Shown one piece after another: positions 7,363 to 16,214 of a stretch of DNA of 64,000 bases. The notes beneath the pieces were generated by a model, which saw only the letters and a list, made by a program, of their open reading frames with translations, did not search any database and was not told the origin of the DNA. The stretch comes from Cellulosimicrobium cellulans (GTDB lineage Bacteria; Actinomycetota; Actinomycetes; Actinomycetales; Cellulomonadaceae), in contig NZ_BJNZ01000005.1 of assembly GCF_006539945.1 (NCBI RefSeq), positions 174,020-238,019 of the forward strand, read 5' to 3'. Both the position numbers and the translations under genes were made by a program. The stretch's first letter is position 1; every line of letters starts with the position of its first letter.

Positions 7363-8262
7363 GTGATCCGCTTCGAGAACGTCACCAAGGTCTACGCGCG
7401 CGGCGCGAGGCCGGCCGTCGACGACGTGTCGATGGAGGTTCGCCGCGGCGAGTTCGTCTTCCTCGTCGGCGCGTCGGGCTCCGGCAAGTCGACGTGCCTG
7501 CACCTCGTCCTGCGCGAGGAGCGCCCGACCAAGGGGAAGGTCTTCGTCGCGGGCCGCGACCTCGGATCGCTGTCCAGCTGGAACGTGCCCAAGCTGCGCC
7601 GCCAGATCGGGGTCGTCTTCCAGGACTTCCGCCTCCTGCCGAACAAGACGGTGTTCGAGAACGTCGCGTTCGCGCTCCAGGTGATCGGCAAGCCGCGCCA
7701 CACGATCGCGATCACGGTGCCCGAGACGCTGGAGATGGTGGGCCTCGCCGGCAAGGAGAAGCGTCGCCCGCACGAGCTCTCCGGCGGTGAGCAGCAGCGC
7801 GTCGCCATCGCGCGCGCCATGGTGAACCGGCCGCCGATCCTGCTCGCCGACGAGCCCACCGGGAACCTCGACCCCACCACGTCGCTCGGGATCATGCGCC
7901 TGCTCGACCGCATCAACCGCACCGGGACCACCGTCGTCATGGCGACGCACGACGAGGAGATCGTCAACCAGATGAGGCGCCGGGTCATCGAGCTCGACAC
8001 CGGCACGCTCGTGCGCGACCAGGCGCACGGCGCGTACGGGGCCCGGGGACAGGTGATCCCCGACCCCGATCGCACCACCTCGGTCGTCGAGACCGGCACC
8101 ACGACCGGCCCCTCGACGGGCACCGCACCGGAGTCGGCGCCGACGACGGCCGTCCCGGGCGCGCAGTCCGCCGCGGCCCGGCCGGACGCCGCGGAGGAGA
8201 CGTCCGAGCCGCCGTCGCGACGCTCGGTGCGCCGCCACGTCGAGGCGACGGCGGGGGAGTGA
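7363..8262 (+). CDS. ftsE: Cell division ATP-binding protein FtsE
   Basis: FtsE is the cytoplasmic ATPase of the FtsEX complex that couples septal peptidoglycan hydrolysis to division. Walker [10 protein letters not shown] (36-44), signature LSGGEQQ (about 139-145) and Walker B ILLADEP (about 159-165) are intact. GTG 7363 follows GAGGAAC. The protein is 299 aa against the usual 220-230: residues about 230-299 form a Pro/Thr/Ala/Ser-rich tail unrelated to the ABC fold. Its stop overlaps the ftsX start (GTGA). Confidence 0.92.
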   Translation: MIRFENVTKVYARGARPAVDDVSMEVRRGEFVFLVGASGSGKSTCLHLVLREERPTKGKVFVAGRDLGSLSSWNVPKLRRQIGVVFQDFRLLPNKTVFENVAFALQVIGKPRHTIAITVPETLEMVGLAGKEKRRPHELSGGEQQRVAIARAMVNRPPILLADEPTGNLDPTTSLGIMRLLDRINRTGTTVVMATHDEEIVNQMRRRVIELDTGTLVRDQAHGAYGARGQVIPDPDRTTSVVETGTTTGPSTGTAPESAPTTAVPGAQSAAARPDAAEETSEPPSRRSVRRHVEATAGE

Positions 8263-9179
8263 TCGGCGTGCGACTCCAGTTCATCCTCGCGGAGCTCGGC
8301 CAGGGCCTGCGGCGCAACGTCTCGATGACCGTCTCGGTCGTGCTCGTGACCTTCGTGTCGCTGACGTTCGTCGGCGCGTCCATGCTCCTCCAGACGCAGA
8401 TCGGCAAGCTCAAGGACGACTGGTACGACAAGGTCGAGGTGTCCGTCTTCCTGTGCCCGACCGGTTCGCCGTCGCCGACGTGCGCCGCGGGGGAGGCGAC
8501 CCCGGACCAGATCGCCGCGCTCGAGGACGTGTTCGAGTCCGAGCTCGCCGACGAGATCCAGACCGTGTACTTCGAGTCCAAGGACGACGCGTTCGCGGCG
8601 TTCCAGGAGCGGTACCCGGACGGCTACCTCGGCACGCAGCTCACCGTCGACGACATGCAGGCGTCCTTCCGCCTCAAGCTCACGAACCCGGAGAACTACG
8701 AGGTCGTGAACGACGTGGTCACCGGGCGCCCGGGCGTCGAGGTCGTCGAGGACCAGCGGCGCATCTTCGACTCGCTCTTCCTCGCGCTCAACCGAGCGTC
8801 GCTCCTCGCCGCAGGGCTCGCCGCGGTCATGCTCCTCGCCGCGGTGCTGCTCATCACGACGACGATCCGGCTGTCGGCGCTGAGCCGACGGCGCGAGACC
8901 GGCATCATGCGGCTCGTCGGGGCGTCGAACCTGTTCATCCAGCTCCCGTTCCTCCTCGAGGGGGCGATCGCGGCCGTGCTGGGGGCGCTCCTCGCGGTCG
9001 GCGGGCTGTGGGTGGGGGTGAAGTACCTCGTCACCGACTGGTTGTCGCAGTCCGTGACGTGGGTGGCCTACGTCGACGAGGCGGACGTGCTGCGCATCGC
9101 GCCCGTCCTCGTCGGCATCGCGTTCCTGCTGGCGGCCGTGTCCTCGGTCGTCACGCTCAACCGGCACACGAGGGTGTGA
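8259..9179 (+). CDS. ftsX: Cell division protein FtsX
   Basis: FtsX is the membrane partner of FtsE and relays ATP hydrolysis to an extracellular cell-wall hydrolase. The 306-aa protein has the expected topology: one helix near the N-terminus (about 25-46), a large extracellular loop (about 48-175, with two Cys flanking [10 protein letters not shown]), then three helices in the C-terminal half. GTG 8259 overlaps the ftsE stop; a GTG at 8268 is an alternative start. The M23 gene two bases downstream is a likely effector. Confidence 0.92.
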   Translation: MIGVRLQFILAELGQGLRRNVSMTVSVVLVTFVSLTFVGASMLLQTQIGKLKDDWYDKVEVSVFLCPTGSPSPTCAAGEATPDQIAALEDVFESELADEIQTVYFESKDDAFAAFQERYPDGYLGTQLTVDDMQASFRLKLTNPENYEVVNDVVTGRPGVEVVEDQRRIFDSLFLALNRASLLAAGLAAVMLLAAVLLITTTIRLSALSRRRETGIMRLVGASNLFIQLPFLLEGAIAAVLGALLAVGGLWVGVKYLVTDWLSQSVTWVAYVDEADVLRIAPVLVGIAFLLAAVSSVVTLNRHTRV

Positions 9180-9180
9180 G

Positions 9181-10572
9181 ATGACCCGGGACCTCCGCCG
9201 CGCGACCGCGGCCCTGATCGCCACGACGATGCTCCTCGTGGGGGGTGTCGCGTCGGCCTCCGCCGACGACATCGACGACCGTCGCGCGGCAGCAGAACGG
9301 CGCCAGTCCGAGATCCTCGGCAACCGCGAGCAGCTCCAGTCCGAGCTCGAGGACACGGACGCCGAGCTCGCGCAGGCGGTCGTCGACCTCCAGGCGATCG
9401 AGGCGCGACTGCCCGTCGCCCAGGCCGAGCTGGACGCCGCCGAGGCCGAGGTCGAGCGGACCCAGCGCGAGGCGGAGCTGCTCGCGCAGCGGCTCGAGGA
9501 CGCGCTCGGGCAGGAGGCCGCGATCAGCGCCGAGATCGAGCGCGGCGCGACCGAGGTCGCCGACGCGAAGTCCAGCATCGCGGAGATGGCGCGTCAGGCG
9601 TACCGCGGTCAGGGTGACGTGTCGAGCCTCGGCATCGTCACGGGCGCGGAGAGCACCGAGGAGTTCATCGAGGAGTACGCGGTCTCGTCGACGGCGGCGC
9701 GCAGCCAGTCCCGGTCGCTCCAGGACCTCCTCGAGGCGGAGTCGGTCGCGCGCAACCGTGAGGCGCGCCTGCAGGCGGTACGCGAGACGGTCGCCGACCT
9801 GAAGAAGCAGGCGGACGAGAACCTCGTGGCCGCGGAGGCGGCACGCAAGGCCGCGGCGGACCGCAAGGCCGAGGTCGAGCAGCTCATCGTCGACCAGCAG
9901 GCGAAGAAGGCGACGATCGAGGAGCGCAAGGCCGCGGCCGAGGCGAAGGTCGCTGAGAACGAGGCCGCCCAGCAGTCTCTGCAGCAGGAGATCAAGGGCA
10001 TCATCGCCGAGCAGGCGGAGCGCGACCGCAAGGCGGCCGAGGCGGAGGCGCGGCGCCAGCAGCAGCAGTCGTCCGGTGGCGGCGGGTCGTCGGGCGGCGG
10101 CGGCGGTGGTGGCGGTGGCGGCGGAGGAGGGGGTGGCGGGTCCTCGTCCGGGGGCGACCGAGGCAGCATCTCGAGCTTCCTGTCGTACCCGACCGCGGTC
10201 CCGCACGTGACGTCGAGCTACGGGATGCGGCTGCACCCGATCCTCGGGTACTACCGCATGCACGCCGGGACCGACCTGCGCGCCTACTGCGGGACCCCGA
10301 TCATGGCGGCCGGGCCGGGCACGGTGGTCCACGCCCAGTGGCGCAACGGCTTCGGCAACCAGGTGCTGATCAACCACGGCACGGTCGGCGGCAAGAACCT
10401 CATGACGAGCTACAACCACCTCACGCGCTTCGCGGTCTCCTCCGGGCAGAAGGTCGAGAAGGGCAAGGTCATCGGCTACTCGGGCAACACCGGGCTCTCG
10501 GGGGCGTGCCACCTCCACTTCGAGGTGTACGTCAACGGGTCCACCATCGACCCGATGTCGGTCCTGGGCTGA
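9181..10572 (+). CDS. Secreted coiled-coil M23 peptidase (EnvC/RipC-like FtsEX partner)
   Basis: This 463-aa protein has a signal peptide (about 1-28), long coiled coils rich in Ala, Glu, Gln and Arg (about 30-295), a poly-Gly/Ser linker (about 299-325, including a run of 17 Gly) and a C-terminal M23 domain. Zinc-site motifs HPILGYYRMHAGTD (to about 365) and HLHFEV (444-449) are present, so it should be an active LytM-type endopeptidase. It is encoded right after ftsX, as FtsEX-activated hydrolases often are, and the coiled coil is the expected FtsX-binding part. Confidence 0.88.
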   Translation: MTRDLRRATAALIATTMLLVGGVASASADDIDDRRAAAERRQSEILGNREQLQSELEDTDAELAQAVVDLQAIEARLPVAQAELDAAEAEVERTQREAELLAQRLEDALGQEAAISAEIERGATEVADAKSSIAEMARQAYRGQGDVSSLGIVTGAESTEEFIEEYAVSSTAARSQSRSLQDLLEAESVARNREARLQAVRETVADLKKQADENLVAAEAARKAAADRKAEVEQLIVDQQAKKATIEERKAAAEAKVAENEAAQQSLQQEIKGIIAEQAERDRKAAEAEARRQQQQSSGGGGSSGGGGGGGGGGGGGGGGSSSGGDRGSISSFLSYPTAVPHVTSSYGMRLHPILGYYRMHAGTDLRAYCGTPIMAAGPGTVVHAQWRNGFGNQVLINHGTVGGKNLMTSYNHLTRFAVSSGQKVEKGKVIGYSGNTGLSGACHLHFEVYVNGSTIDPMSVLG

Positions 10573-10779
10573 CCGGCGCCCGCTCGAACCCGGCCGTGTC
10601 GCGGCCGCGGTCCGCCCCCGACGCGTCCGGCCGCGGGGGATAATCGGTACCGGGCGTCGTCGGGCACCCGTACTCTGGTGCGCCGGCACGACGACGGCCC
10701 CGCGACCGGCGCCGGCACGGCGGGATCGGATGCGGGCGCCACGGGCGACGACACGACAGCGAAGGACGGTAGGACACGG

Positions 10780-11250
10780 ATGGCGAAGGACACCGGCCGC
10801 AAGGTCGTCGCCAGCAACCGCAAGGCACGCCACGACTACGTGATCGAGGACGTGTACGAGGCGGGGATCGTCCTGTCGGGCACCGAGGTCAAGGCGCTGC
10901 GGATGGGGCGGGCCTCGCTCGTCGACGGCTACGTCGCCGTCGACCGGGGCGAGGCCTGGCTCGAGAACGTCCACATCCCCGAGTACACCGAGGGCACGTG
11001 GAACAATCACGCCCCGCGTCGCAAGCGCAAGCTGCTCCTGCACAAGGAGGAGATCCTGCGCCTCGAGTCCAAGACGCGCGAGAAGGGCCACACGATCGTG
11101 CCGCTCGCGCTGTACTTCCTCGACGGGCGGGCCAAGGTCGAGATCGCGCTCGCCCGCGGCAAGAAGGAGTACGACAAGCGGCAGGCCCTGCGCGAGAAGC
11201 AGGACAACCGCGAGGCGCAGCGCGCCATGCGACAGCGCGAGCTGCGCTGA
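10780..11250 (+). CDS. smpB: SsrA-binding protein SmpB
   Basis: SmpB binds tmRNA and delivers it to stalled ribosomes for trans-translation. The 156-aa sequence carries family motifs [30 protein letters not shown] and the basic C-terminal tail that reads the empty mRNA channel. ATG 10780 follows GGTAGGACACGG; a GTG at 10678 in frame would add an unrelated acidic extension. Its partner ssrA lies 655 bases downstream. Confidence 0.95.
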   Translation: MAKDTGRKVVASNRKARHDYVIEDVYEAGIVLSGTEVKALRMGRASLVDGYVAVDRGEAWLENVHIPEYTEGTWNNHAPRRKRKLLLHKEEILRLESKTREKGHTIVPLALYFLDGRAKVEIALARGKKEYDKRQALREKQDNREAQRAMRQRELR

Positions 11251-11300
11251 CCCCGGGGGCCCTCCGGGTCGACGACGGCCCCACCCGCTGGTGACGTCGT

Positions 11301-11325
11301 CGCCCTCGACGTACGGTCGAGGGCG
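11301..11325 (+). terminator. Hairpin downstream of smpB
   Basis: CGCCCTCGAC (11301-11310) pairs perfectly with 11316-11325 around a 5-nt loop, 50 nt past the smpB stop. The loop and right arm also contain TACGGT (11312-11317), a possible -10 for the next gene, so the site could work both ways. Confidence 0.5.
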
Positions 11326-11353
11326 AGACGACGACCACGAACCAGGAGGCCCC

Positions 11354-11767
11354 ATGGTCAAGCTCCGTCAGTACATCCCGCGCCTCGCGGCGGGCGCGTA
11401 CATCCTCAACTCCGGCCTGAACAAGCGCGGCGCGGACGAGGCGACCGCGCAGGGGATCCACGGCATGGCGGCGGGGACGTACTCGTTCCTCGGGGACGTC
11501 GAGCCCCAGCAGTTCACCAAGGCGCTCTCGACCACGGAGATCGCGCTCGGCGCGGCGCTCGTCGCCCCGTTCGTCCCCACCGGGCTGGTGGCCGTGGGCC
11601 TGGGCGTCTTCTCGGCGGGGCTCGTGGGCATGTACCTGAAGACCCCGGGCATGACGCGCGAGGACGGGGTGCGGCCGACCGAGCAGGGCACGGGGCTCGC
11701 CAAGGACGTGTTCCTCCTCGGGATCGCGGGCGGTCTGCTCGTGGACGCACTGAGCCGCAAGAAGTAG
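11354..11767 (+). CDS. Small membrane protein of unknown function (137 aa)
   Basis: ATG 11354 follows a perfect AGGAGG. The protein starts VKLRQYIPRLAAGAYILNSG and has hydrophobic segments at about 60-95 (TTEIALGAALVAPFVPTGLV and following) and near 118-132. The fold recalls DoxX-like small membrane proteins, but the similarity is weak. It sits between smpB and ssrA; no functional link is evident. Confidence 0.6.
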   Translation: MVKLRQYIPRLAAGAYILNSGLNKRGADEATAQGIHGMAAGTYSFLGDVEPQQFTKALSTTEIALGAALVAPFVPTGLVAVGLGVFSAGLVGMYLKTPGMTREDGVRPTEQGTGLAKDVFLLGIAGGLLVDALSRKK

Positions 11768-11905
11768 TCGCCGGCGTGGCGAGCCGGGCCGCGTCCGGGA
11801 GGTGCGGAAATATCGGTGCGGCGACCGGCGTTCATCCCGTAGGCTTGTCCTGCTGAGCGAGGACCGGTTCCGCCCGGGAGCCGCGCAGTGATTGACAACT
11901 CCACA

Positions 11906-12271
11906 GGGGGTGATCGGTTTCGACGGTGGTCGTGCTTCGAGGAGAAGCGGGCCGAGGATGCAGGCTTATCTCGTTAACGATGTCTGCAAAACACAGGTGC
12001 CGATAACAAGCGCACCGACTTCGCCCTCGCCGCCTGAGCGAGCCCCGAAGTCCGTCAGCCCGAGCTAGCTCTCGACTCGGATCCTGGCGTCATCTAGAGA
12101 GCCACTGCTCGCAGTCCTCGTCATCGGGGCTGCGGGGACTTTCAGGTGACTGAGCCCGTCCGCATCTTGTCTGCGTGAGTGCGGGGGCCGAGAAAAACGA
12201 CAGCAGACTGCGCCCGGAGAAGTCCTCGATCGGCGTCACCGGACCGGGGTTCGATTCCCCGCACCTCCACC
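11906..12271 (+). ncRNA. ssrA: Transfer-messenger RNA (tmRNA)
   Basis: tmRNA rescues stalled ribosomes and tags the nascent peptide for proteolysis. The 5' end GGGGGTGATCGGTTTCGACGG and the 3' end GGTTCGATTCCCCGCACCTCC are diagnostic, and their ends pair as a 7-bp acceptor stem. The T-loop GGTTCGA is intact. The tag frame starts at GCC 11999 and ends at TGA 12035-12037, encoding ADNKRTDFALAA, ending in the usual ALAA degron. The terminal CCA is only partly encoded (ACC, then C), so its last A would be added enzymatically. A strong terminator follows. Confidence 0.97.
11999..12037 (+). other. tmRNA proteolysis-tag reading frame
   Basis: Codons from GCC 11999 to TGA 12035-12037 encode ADNKRTDFALAA. 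The preceding bases (AAAACACAGGT) place the resume codon at GCC. ALAA is the recognition end for ClpXP-type proteases. Confidence 0.85.
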
Positions 12272-12281
12272 CCTGCGGCGA

Positions 12282-12310
12282 CGGCCCGCACCCCTCGAGG
12301 GTGCGGGCCG
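12282..12310 (+). terminator. Strong terminator of ssrA
   Basis: A perfect 12-bp stem (12282-12293 with 12299-12310) around a 5-nt loop starts 11 nt after the mature 3' end of tmRNA. The gene at 12355 on the other strand converges on it, so it may act in both directions. Confidence 0.8.
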
Positions 12311-12354
12311 CCGTCGTCCCTGCGGGTCCTCCGCGGCCCGTGACGGGTCGCCCG

Positions 12355-12717
12355 TCACCAGCCGTGCTGCGCCCAGGCGGAGGCCGCCTCCTCGCCGCCG
12401 AGCCACTCGACCCGCAGCCGGCGCCCCCGCACGACGAGGTCGTCGCCGTCCTCACGCGGGAGCGGCGGTGCCTCGGGGTCGTCGCTGTACAGGTCCTCGG
12501 CCAGGGCCGGGTCGGCATCGTCCAGGTGGGCGCGCCACTGGACGCGCGGCTCGGGGTTCACGTGCCGCGGGAAGGCGTACGGCCCGACGGTGTCCCAGTG
12601 CGTGCACACGCGCGTCACGAGGTGCCCGACCGGCCGCGGCCCGCCGTCGTCCGCATCGTGCCAGAGGCGGGCGACGCGCCCGGTCGACGGGGTCTCGGCG
12701 ATCGTCGGGTCAGTCAT
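12355..12717 (-). CDS. Hypothetical protein (120 aa)
   Basis: ATG 12717 overlaps the stop of the upstream DUF4349 gene by 8 bases, so the two are co-translated. The protein is soluble and has many Trp, His and Asp residues (RLWHDADDGG, CTHWDTVGPYAFPRHVNPEP, LRVEWLGGEEAASAWAQHGW). I do not recognise the family. Coupling suggests a role near the lipoprotein, but nothing else supports one. Confidence 0.7.
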   Translation of the reverse strand: MTDPTIAETPSTGRVARLWHDADDGGPRPVGHLVTRVCTHWDTVGPYAFPRHVNPEPRVQWRAHLDDADPALAEDLYSDDPEAPPLPREDGDDLVVRGRRLRVEWLGGEEAASAWAQHGW

Positions 12718-13696
12718 GGGTGGACGCCCCGACGAGCGGCCCGCGACTCGCGGCGGGAGCGTCGGGGCCGTCGTCGGGCCCCGGGCGGTCGGCGTCTGCC
12801 GACGGCGTGCCGCCGTCCTGGGCTCGCCGACGGAACCGGCGCAGGACCCAGCGCACGACGAGCAGCACCACCCCGGCGACCACGAGCCAGGGGAGGAGGG
12901 CGCCGAGGACGACGACCAGCCCGTTGAGCGTGGTGAGCAGGGCGTTCCACCCGTTCTGCAGGCCCCCGAGGAAGCCGCCGGGGGCGAGCCGCTCGGTCGG
13001 CACGACCTCCACGACGGTGACGTGCAGGGTGGACATCGAGACCTGGTCCGTGAGCGCCGCTCGCTGCGACTGGAGCGACTCCAGCTCGGCCTGTCGTGTC
13101 GTCAGCTCCTGCTCCGCGGCGAGCAGGTCCGCGGTCGTCGCGGCGTCACCCATGAGGGTGCGCAGCCGCTCCACGGACGTCGTCAGGGCGTCGACCCGCG
13201 CGTCGAGGTCGCGAGCGGTCCCGGTCACGTCGACGGCCTCGATCGAGAGGTCGCGCACCTCGCCCACCTGGTCGAGGGCGTCGACGGTGGCGGTCGTCTG
13301 CGTCGACGGCACCCGGATCGTCAGCTCCGCGGACGCGCGTGCGTCGCCCTCGGGCTCCGACTGCCGCCGGCTCTCGACCCGGCCGCCCGCGCTCTCCGCG
13401 AGGTCGGCGACCGCGTCGGCCGCGGCCGCCGGGTCGTCGGCCACGACCGTGACCGACCCCGTGGTGACGATCTCCCGCTCCGCCGCGGCGACGGCGGCGT
13501 CCTCGTCGCCCGGGGCGATCCCCGAGGACACGTCCTCGGCGGCGTCCGCGACGCCACCCCCCGCGACCTCCGAGACCGCACCACCGTCGTCGACGGAGAG
13601 CGACGCCATGTCGCCCGAGGACGCGGAGCAGCCCGCCAGGAGAGCGCCGCCGAGCAGGAGCCCCGCGACGACGGCGAGGGGGCGAGTGGTCCGCAT
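12710..13696 (-). CDS. DUF4349-domain lipoprotein with C-terminal membrane helix
   Basis: The start is ATG 13696, 6 nt after a TACTCT box, so it is probably leaderless. The 328-aa product has a lipoprotein signal with Cys23 (LLLGGALLAGC), an acidic linker, a DUF4349 region (about 80-250) with a coiled coil (LLAAEQELTTRQAELESLQS), one membrane helix (about 265-290, WLVVAGVVLLVVRWVL) and a charged tail. DUF4349 proteins are cell-envelope proteins of unknown role. It is divergent from the PfkB-type kinase. Confidence 0.82.
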   Translation of the reverse strand: MRTTRPLAVVAGLLLGGALLAGCSASSGDMASLSVDDGGAVSEVAGGGVADAAEDVSSGIAPGDEDAAVAAAEREIVTTGSVTVVADDPAAAADAVADLAESAGGRVESRRQSEPEGDARASAELTIRVPSTQTTATVDALDQVGEVRDLSIEAVDVTGTARDLDARVDALTTSVERLRTLMGDAATTADLLAAEQELTTRQAELESLQSQRAALTDQVSMSTLHVTVVEVVPTERLAPGGFLGGLQNGWNALLTTLNGLVVVLGALLPWLVVAGVVLLVVRWVLRRFRRRAQDGGTPSADADRPGPDDGPDAPAASRGPLVGASTHD

Positions 13697-13845
13697 GCTG
13701 CGAGAGTAGGGGGCCAAGCGTGCGAACCGGACACCGCGCGCGACATCGTGACCGTCTTGTGAACTGGTCGTGATCCAACCGCAGCGCGATGCCCCGGACG
13801 TGGACGGCGGCGCAGTCCCTGGCTCTGGCACGGCAGGATGGTCGC

Positions 13846-14724
13846 GTGCTCGTGTGCTGCGGTCTCGTGACCCTCGACGTCGTCCAGGTCGTCGACGCGC
13901 TGCCTCGACCCGACGAGAAGGTCGTCGCGCGGTCCGTCACCGCGACCTTCGGGGGGCCTGCGGCCAACGCCGCGGCGACCGCCGTCGCGCTGGGCGTCCC
14001 GACGCGGCTCGTCACCGCCGTCGGGGGCGGACCGCTCGCGGAGGTCGTGCGTCGCGAGCTCGCGGACTGCGGGATCGAGCTCGTCGACGCCGCGGCCGGG
14101 TCGGCCGGCGGACGCCTCGCGGTCTCGACCGTGCTCGTCACGCGGGCCACCGGTGAACGGGCCGTCGTGAGCACCAACGCGTCCGGGTTCGGCGACCTCG
14201 CGGCCCGCGCGGCGGCGGGCGGCCCCGGGCTCCTCGACGGCGTCGGGGAGGGCGACGTCCTGCTGCTGGACGGGCATCTGCCCGGTCTCGCTCTCGCGGT
14301 GGCGCGCGAGGCCCGCGAGCGGGGCGCGGCCGTCGTGCTCGACGGCGGGTCGTGGAAGCCGGACGCCGCGGAGATGATCGGCGCGTGCGACGCGGTCGTG
14401 GTGTCGGCGGACTTCCGGCAGCCGGGGGTCGGTGCGGGCGACGTGCTCGCCGCGGTCGCGGCGCTCGGTCCGCGGTTCGTCGCCCGTACCCGCGGTCCGG
14501 GTCCGGTCGAGGTGCTCGACGCGGGGGAGCGGTACGACGTCGCGGTGCCCGAGCCGGAGCGCGTCGTCGACACGCTCGGAGCGGGGGACGTGGTCCACGG
14601 GGCCTTCGCGGCGGAGGCGGCGCGCGGTGCGTCGTGGCGGGTCGCGCTCGAGCGGGCCGTCGTGATCGCGTCGCGCTCGGTGGAGCACCCGGGCGCGCGG
14701 GGCTGGTTCGGCGCGGCGCCCTGA
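13846..14724 (+). CDS. PfkB-family carbohydrate kinase
   Basis: The 292-aa protein has the ribokinase fold: an N-terminal GG motif (FGGPAANAAATAVALG, about 44-58) and the C-terminal catalytic DTLGAGDVVHGAFAAE (about 244-259; the Asp of GAGD is the base). The substrate is probably a sugar or nucleoside and cannot be set from sequence. GTG 13846 lies 6 nt after CAGGAT, a near-consensus -10, with no ribosome site; an ATG at 13789 would add 19 residues. The gene stands alone, about 130 bases ahead of the amino-sugar operon. Confidence 0.8.
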   Translation: MLVCCGLVTLDVVQVVDALPRPDEKVVARSVTATFGGPAANAAATAVALGVPTRLVTAVGGGPLAEVVRRELADCGIELVDAAAGSAGGRLAVSTVLVTRATGERAVVSTNASGFGDLAARAAAGGPGLLDGVGEGDVLLLDGHLPGLALAVAREARERGAAVVLDGGSWKPDAAEMIGACDAVVVSADFRQPGVGAGDVLAAVAALGPRFVARTRGPGPVEVLDAGERYDVAVPEPERVVDTLGAGDVVHGAFAAEAARGASWRVALERAVVIASRSVEHPGARGWFGAAP

Positions 14725-14818
14725 GGCGACGGGCGGGCCGACGGGCCGCCCCGGACGGGACCCAGGTCCCGGGGTGCCGGCCGATCGGCAACATTTCGGT
14801 CACGAAGCCGCGAGGAAG

Positions 14819-14848
14819 TTGACAGCCACTTAGTAAAGGCAGTCTACT
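14819..14848 (+). promoter_or_regulatory. Promoter of the ROK regulator gene
   Basis: A perfect TTGACA (14819-14824) is followed after 18 bp by TCTACT (14843-14848). Start of transcription is expected at about 14855-14856, so the ATG at 14856 is probably leaderless. The operator at 14830-14850 covers the spacer and the -10. Confidence 0.65.
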
Positions 14849-14850
14849 AA
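14830..14850 (+). promoter_or_regulatory. Palindromic operator over the ROK promoter
   Basis: TTAGTA (14830-14835) and TACTAA (14845-14850) form a perfect inverted repeat with a 9-bp spacer. AT-rich half-sites stand out in this GC-rich DNA and lie across the -10, so bound repressor would block the polymerase. Autoregulation by the adjacent ROK protein is the simplest reading. Confidence 0.65.
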
Positions 14851-14855
14851 CAAAC

Positions 14856-16016
14856 ATGACAACGGCAGTCACCGGGACCGGAGCACCGAGGAGGCGTCTG
14901 AGCACAGGGCTCAGGCCGACCTCGAAGGTGTTGCCCGAGCACGCTCGGGCCCACAACCGGTCCCTCGTGCTGCAGCACCTGTTCCACGAGGGGCCCACCT
15001 CCCGCGCCGACCTGGCGCGCGCCACGTCCCTCACTCGCGTGACCATCTCCGACCTCGTCTCCGTGCTCATCGCCGAGGGCCTGGTCGAGGAGCTCGGCGT
15101 CCGCCCGGGCCAGCGCGTCGGCAAGCCCGCGATCCTCGTCGGGATGCGCACGAGCGCGTACCAGATCGTCTCCGTGGACCTCACCGACGACGAGGTGCTG
15201 CGCGGCGCGGTCCTCACGCTCACGGGCGACTTCGTCGTCCGCCAGAGCCTGGCGGTCGACGGTCGGACCGGCACCGAGCTGGTCGACCTCCTCACGCGCT
15301 TCTGCCGCGGCCTCATCGCGTCCGCGACCCAGCCGGTCATCGGCGTGGGGATCGGCTCGCCCGGCGTCGTCGACGCCGAGGGGCGCGTCATCGAGGCGCC
15401 CAACCGTCGATGGTACGACGTCCCGCTCGCCGCGCAGCTCACCGAGCGGCTCGGCCTCGCCGTCCACGTGGCCAACGACGCGAACATCGCCGCGCTCGGC
15501 GAGTTCACGTTCGGCGGCGCGGCCGGCGACGGGCTGCTCGTCCTCACCGTGGGCGAAGGCGTCGGCGCCGGGATCATGGTCGACGGCGCACGGGTGCGCG
15601 GGCACGCGGACGCGGCCGGCGAGCTGGGCCACGTGACCGTCGTCGACGACGGCGAGCCGTGCGCCTGCGGGCGCCGCGGCTGCCTGGAGACCGTCCTGTC
15701 CGTGCCGGCCCTGCGGCGCGCGGTGGACGGGCTCGACACCGAGGCTTCCGACGCCGTCCTGGCGTCGGTGGGCAGGACGCTGGGCATCGCTCTGGCCCCT
15801 GTCGTCAGCGCGCTCAACCTCGCGGAGGTGCTCGTCAGCGGTCCTGCGGACCTGCTCGACGGCCCCCTGCGCGAGGCAGCGTTCGAGACCATCCGCTCCC
15901 GCACGATGCCGGTCATCGGCAGCGGGCTCCAGGTGCGGATGGCCACGCTCGACGAAGACGTCGTCCTTGCCGGGGCGGCCGTCCTCGTCCTGTCCGGACA
16001 GCTGGGGGTCTCATGA
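14856..16016 (+). CDS. ROK-family transcriptional regulator (NagC/XylR type)
   Basis: This 386-aa protein joins an N-terminal winged helix (about 27-85, with SRADLARATSLTRVTISDLV) to a ROK sugar-binding domain with the zinc motif CACGRRGC (269-276) and VGVGIGSPGVVDAEG-like glycine loops. ROK repressors release DNA when they bind a sugar such as GlcNAc or its phosphate. It heads the amino-sugar transport and catabolism genes and has a palindromic operator on its own promoter, so it is the likely local repressor. Confidence 0.88.
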   Translation: MTTAVTGTGAPRRRLSTGLRPTSKVLPEHARAHNRSLVLQHLFHEGPTSRADLARATSLTRVTISDLVSVLIAEGLVEELGVRPGQRVGKPAILVGMRTSAYQIVSVDLTDDEVLRGAVLTLTGDFVVRQSLAVDGRTGTELVDLLTRFCRGLIASATQPVIGVGIGSPGVVDAEGRVIEAPNRRWYDVPLAAQLTERLGLAVHVANDANIAALGEFTFGGAAGDGLLVLTVGEGVGAGIMVDGARVRGHADAAGELGHVTVVDDGEPCACGRRGCLETVLSVPALRRAVDGLDTEASDAVLASVGRTLGIALAPVVSALNLAEVLVSGPADLLDGPLREAAFETIRSRTMPVIGSGLQVRMATLDEDVVLAGAAVLVLSGQLGVS

Positions 16017-16051
16017 GCCGACGACGCTCGGACTGACCCCCACCGCCCGAC

Positions 16052-16072
16052 CGGGGCCGGGCCCCGGCCCCG
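16052..16072 (+). terminator. GC-rich hairpin after the ROK regulator
   Basis: CGGGGCCGGG (16052-16061) and its complement (16063-16072) form a near-perfect palindrome 36 nt past the stop. It would separate the regulator transcript from the importer operon. Confidence 0.5.
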
Positions 16073-16143
16073 CCCCACAGACCTCCTGGGAACCCCAGAG
16101 CAGCATCCCCAGGAACGCAGTACCCCTGCACGTGCTCTATTAC

Positions 16144-16156
16144 GCAGGACTCCTGC
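16144..16156 (+). promoter_or_regulatory. Candidate operator upstream of the sugar importer
   Basis: GCAGGA and TCCTGC flank a single C as a perfect palindrome, just after a TATTAC (16139-16144) that could be a -10. It differs from the TTAGTA/TACTAA operator, so if it is real another regulator may act here. A second inverted repeat (TCCTGGG 16084-16090 with CCCAGGA 16108-16114) lies upstream. The leader from 16166 to 16189 can fold (GGTGGCG with CGCCGCCACC). Confidence 0.3.
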
Positions 16157-16214
16157 CACACCTCCGGTGGCGTCACCGACGCCGCCACCAAGAAACACCG
16201 AGAGGAAGCACCCA

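Noticed and set aside
4696..8238. A 1180-codon minus-strand open frame
   Set aside because: It lies antisense to four well-supported genes (DUF916, prfB, ftsE and the WxL-like region) and has the Asp/Arg/His-rich composition of an antisense shadow.
10075..10155. GGN-rich tract as a possible regulatory repeat
   Set aside because: It is in frame and encodes the Gly/Ser linker of the M23 peptidase.
11892..11897. TTGACA just before tmRNA as its -35 box
   Set aside because: It lies only about 9 nt from the mature 5' end, too close for a -35; the promoter is more likely upstream (for example TAGGCT near 11841), with 5' processing.
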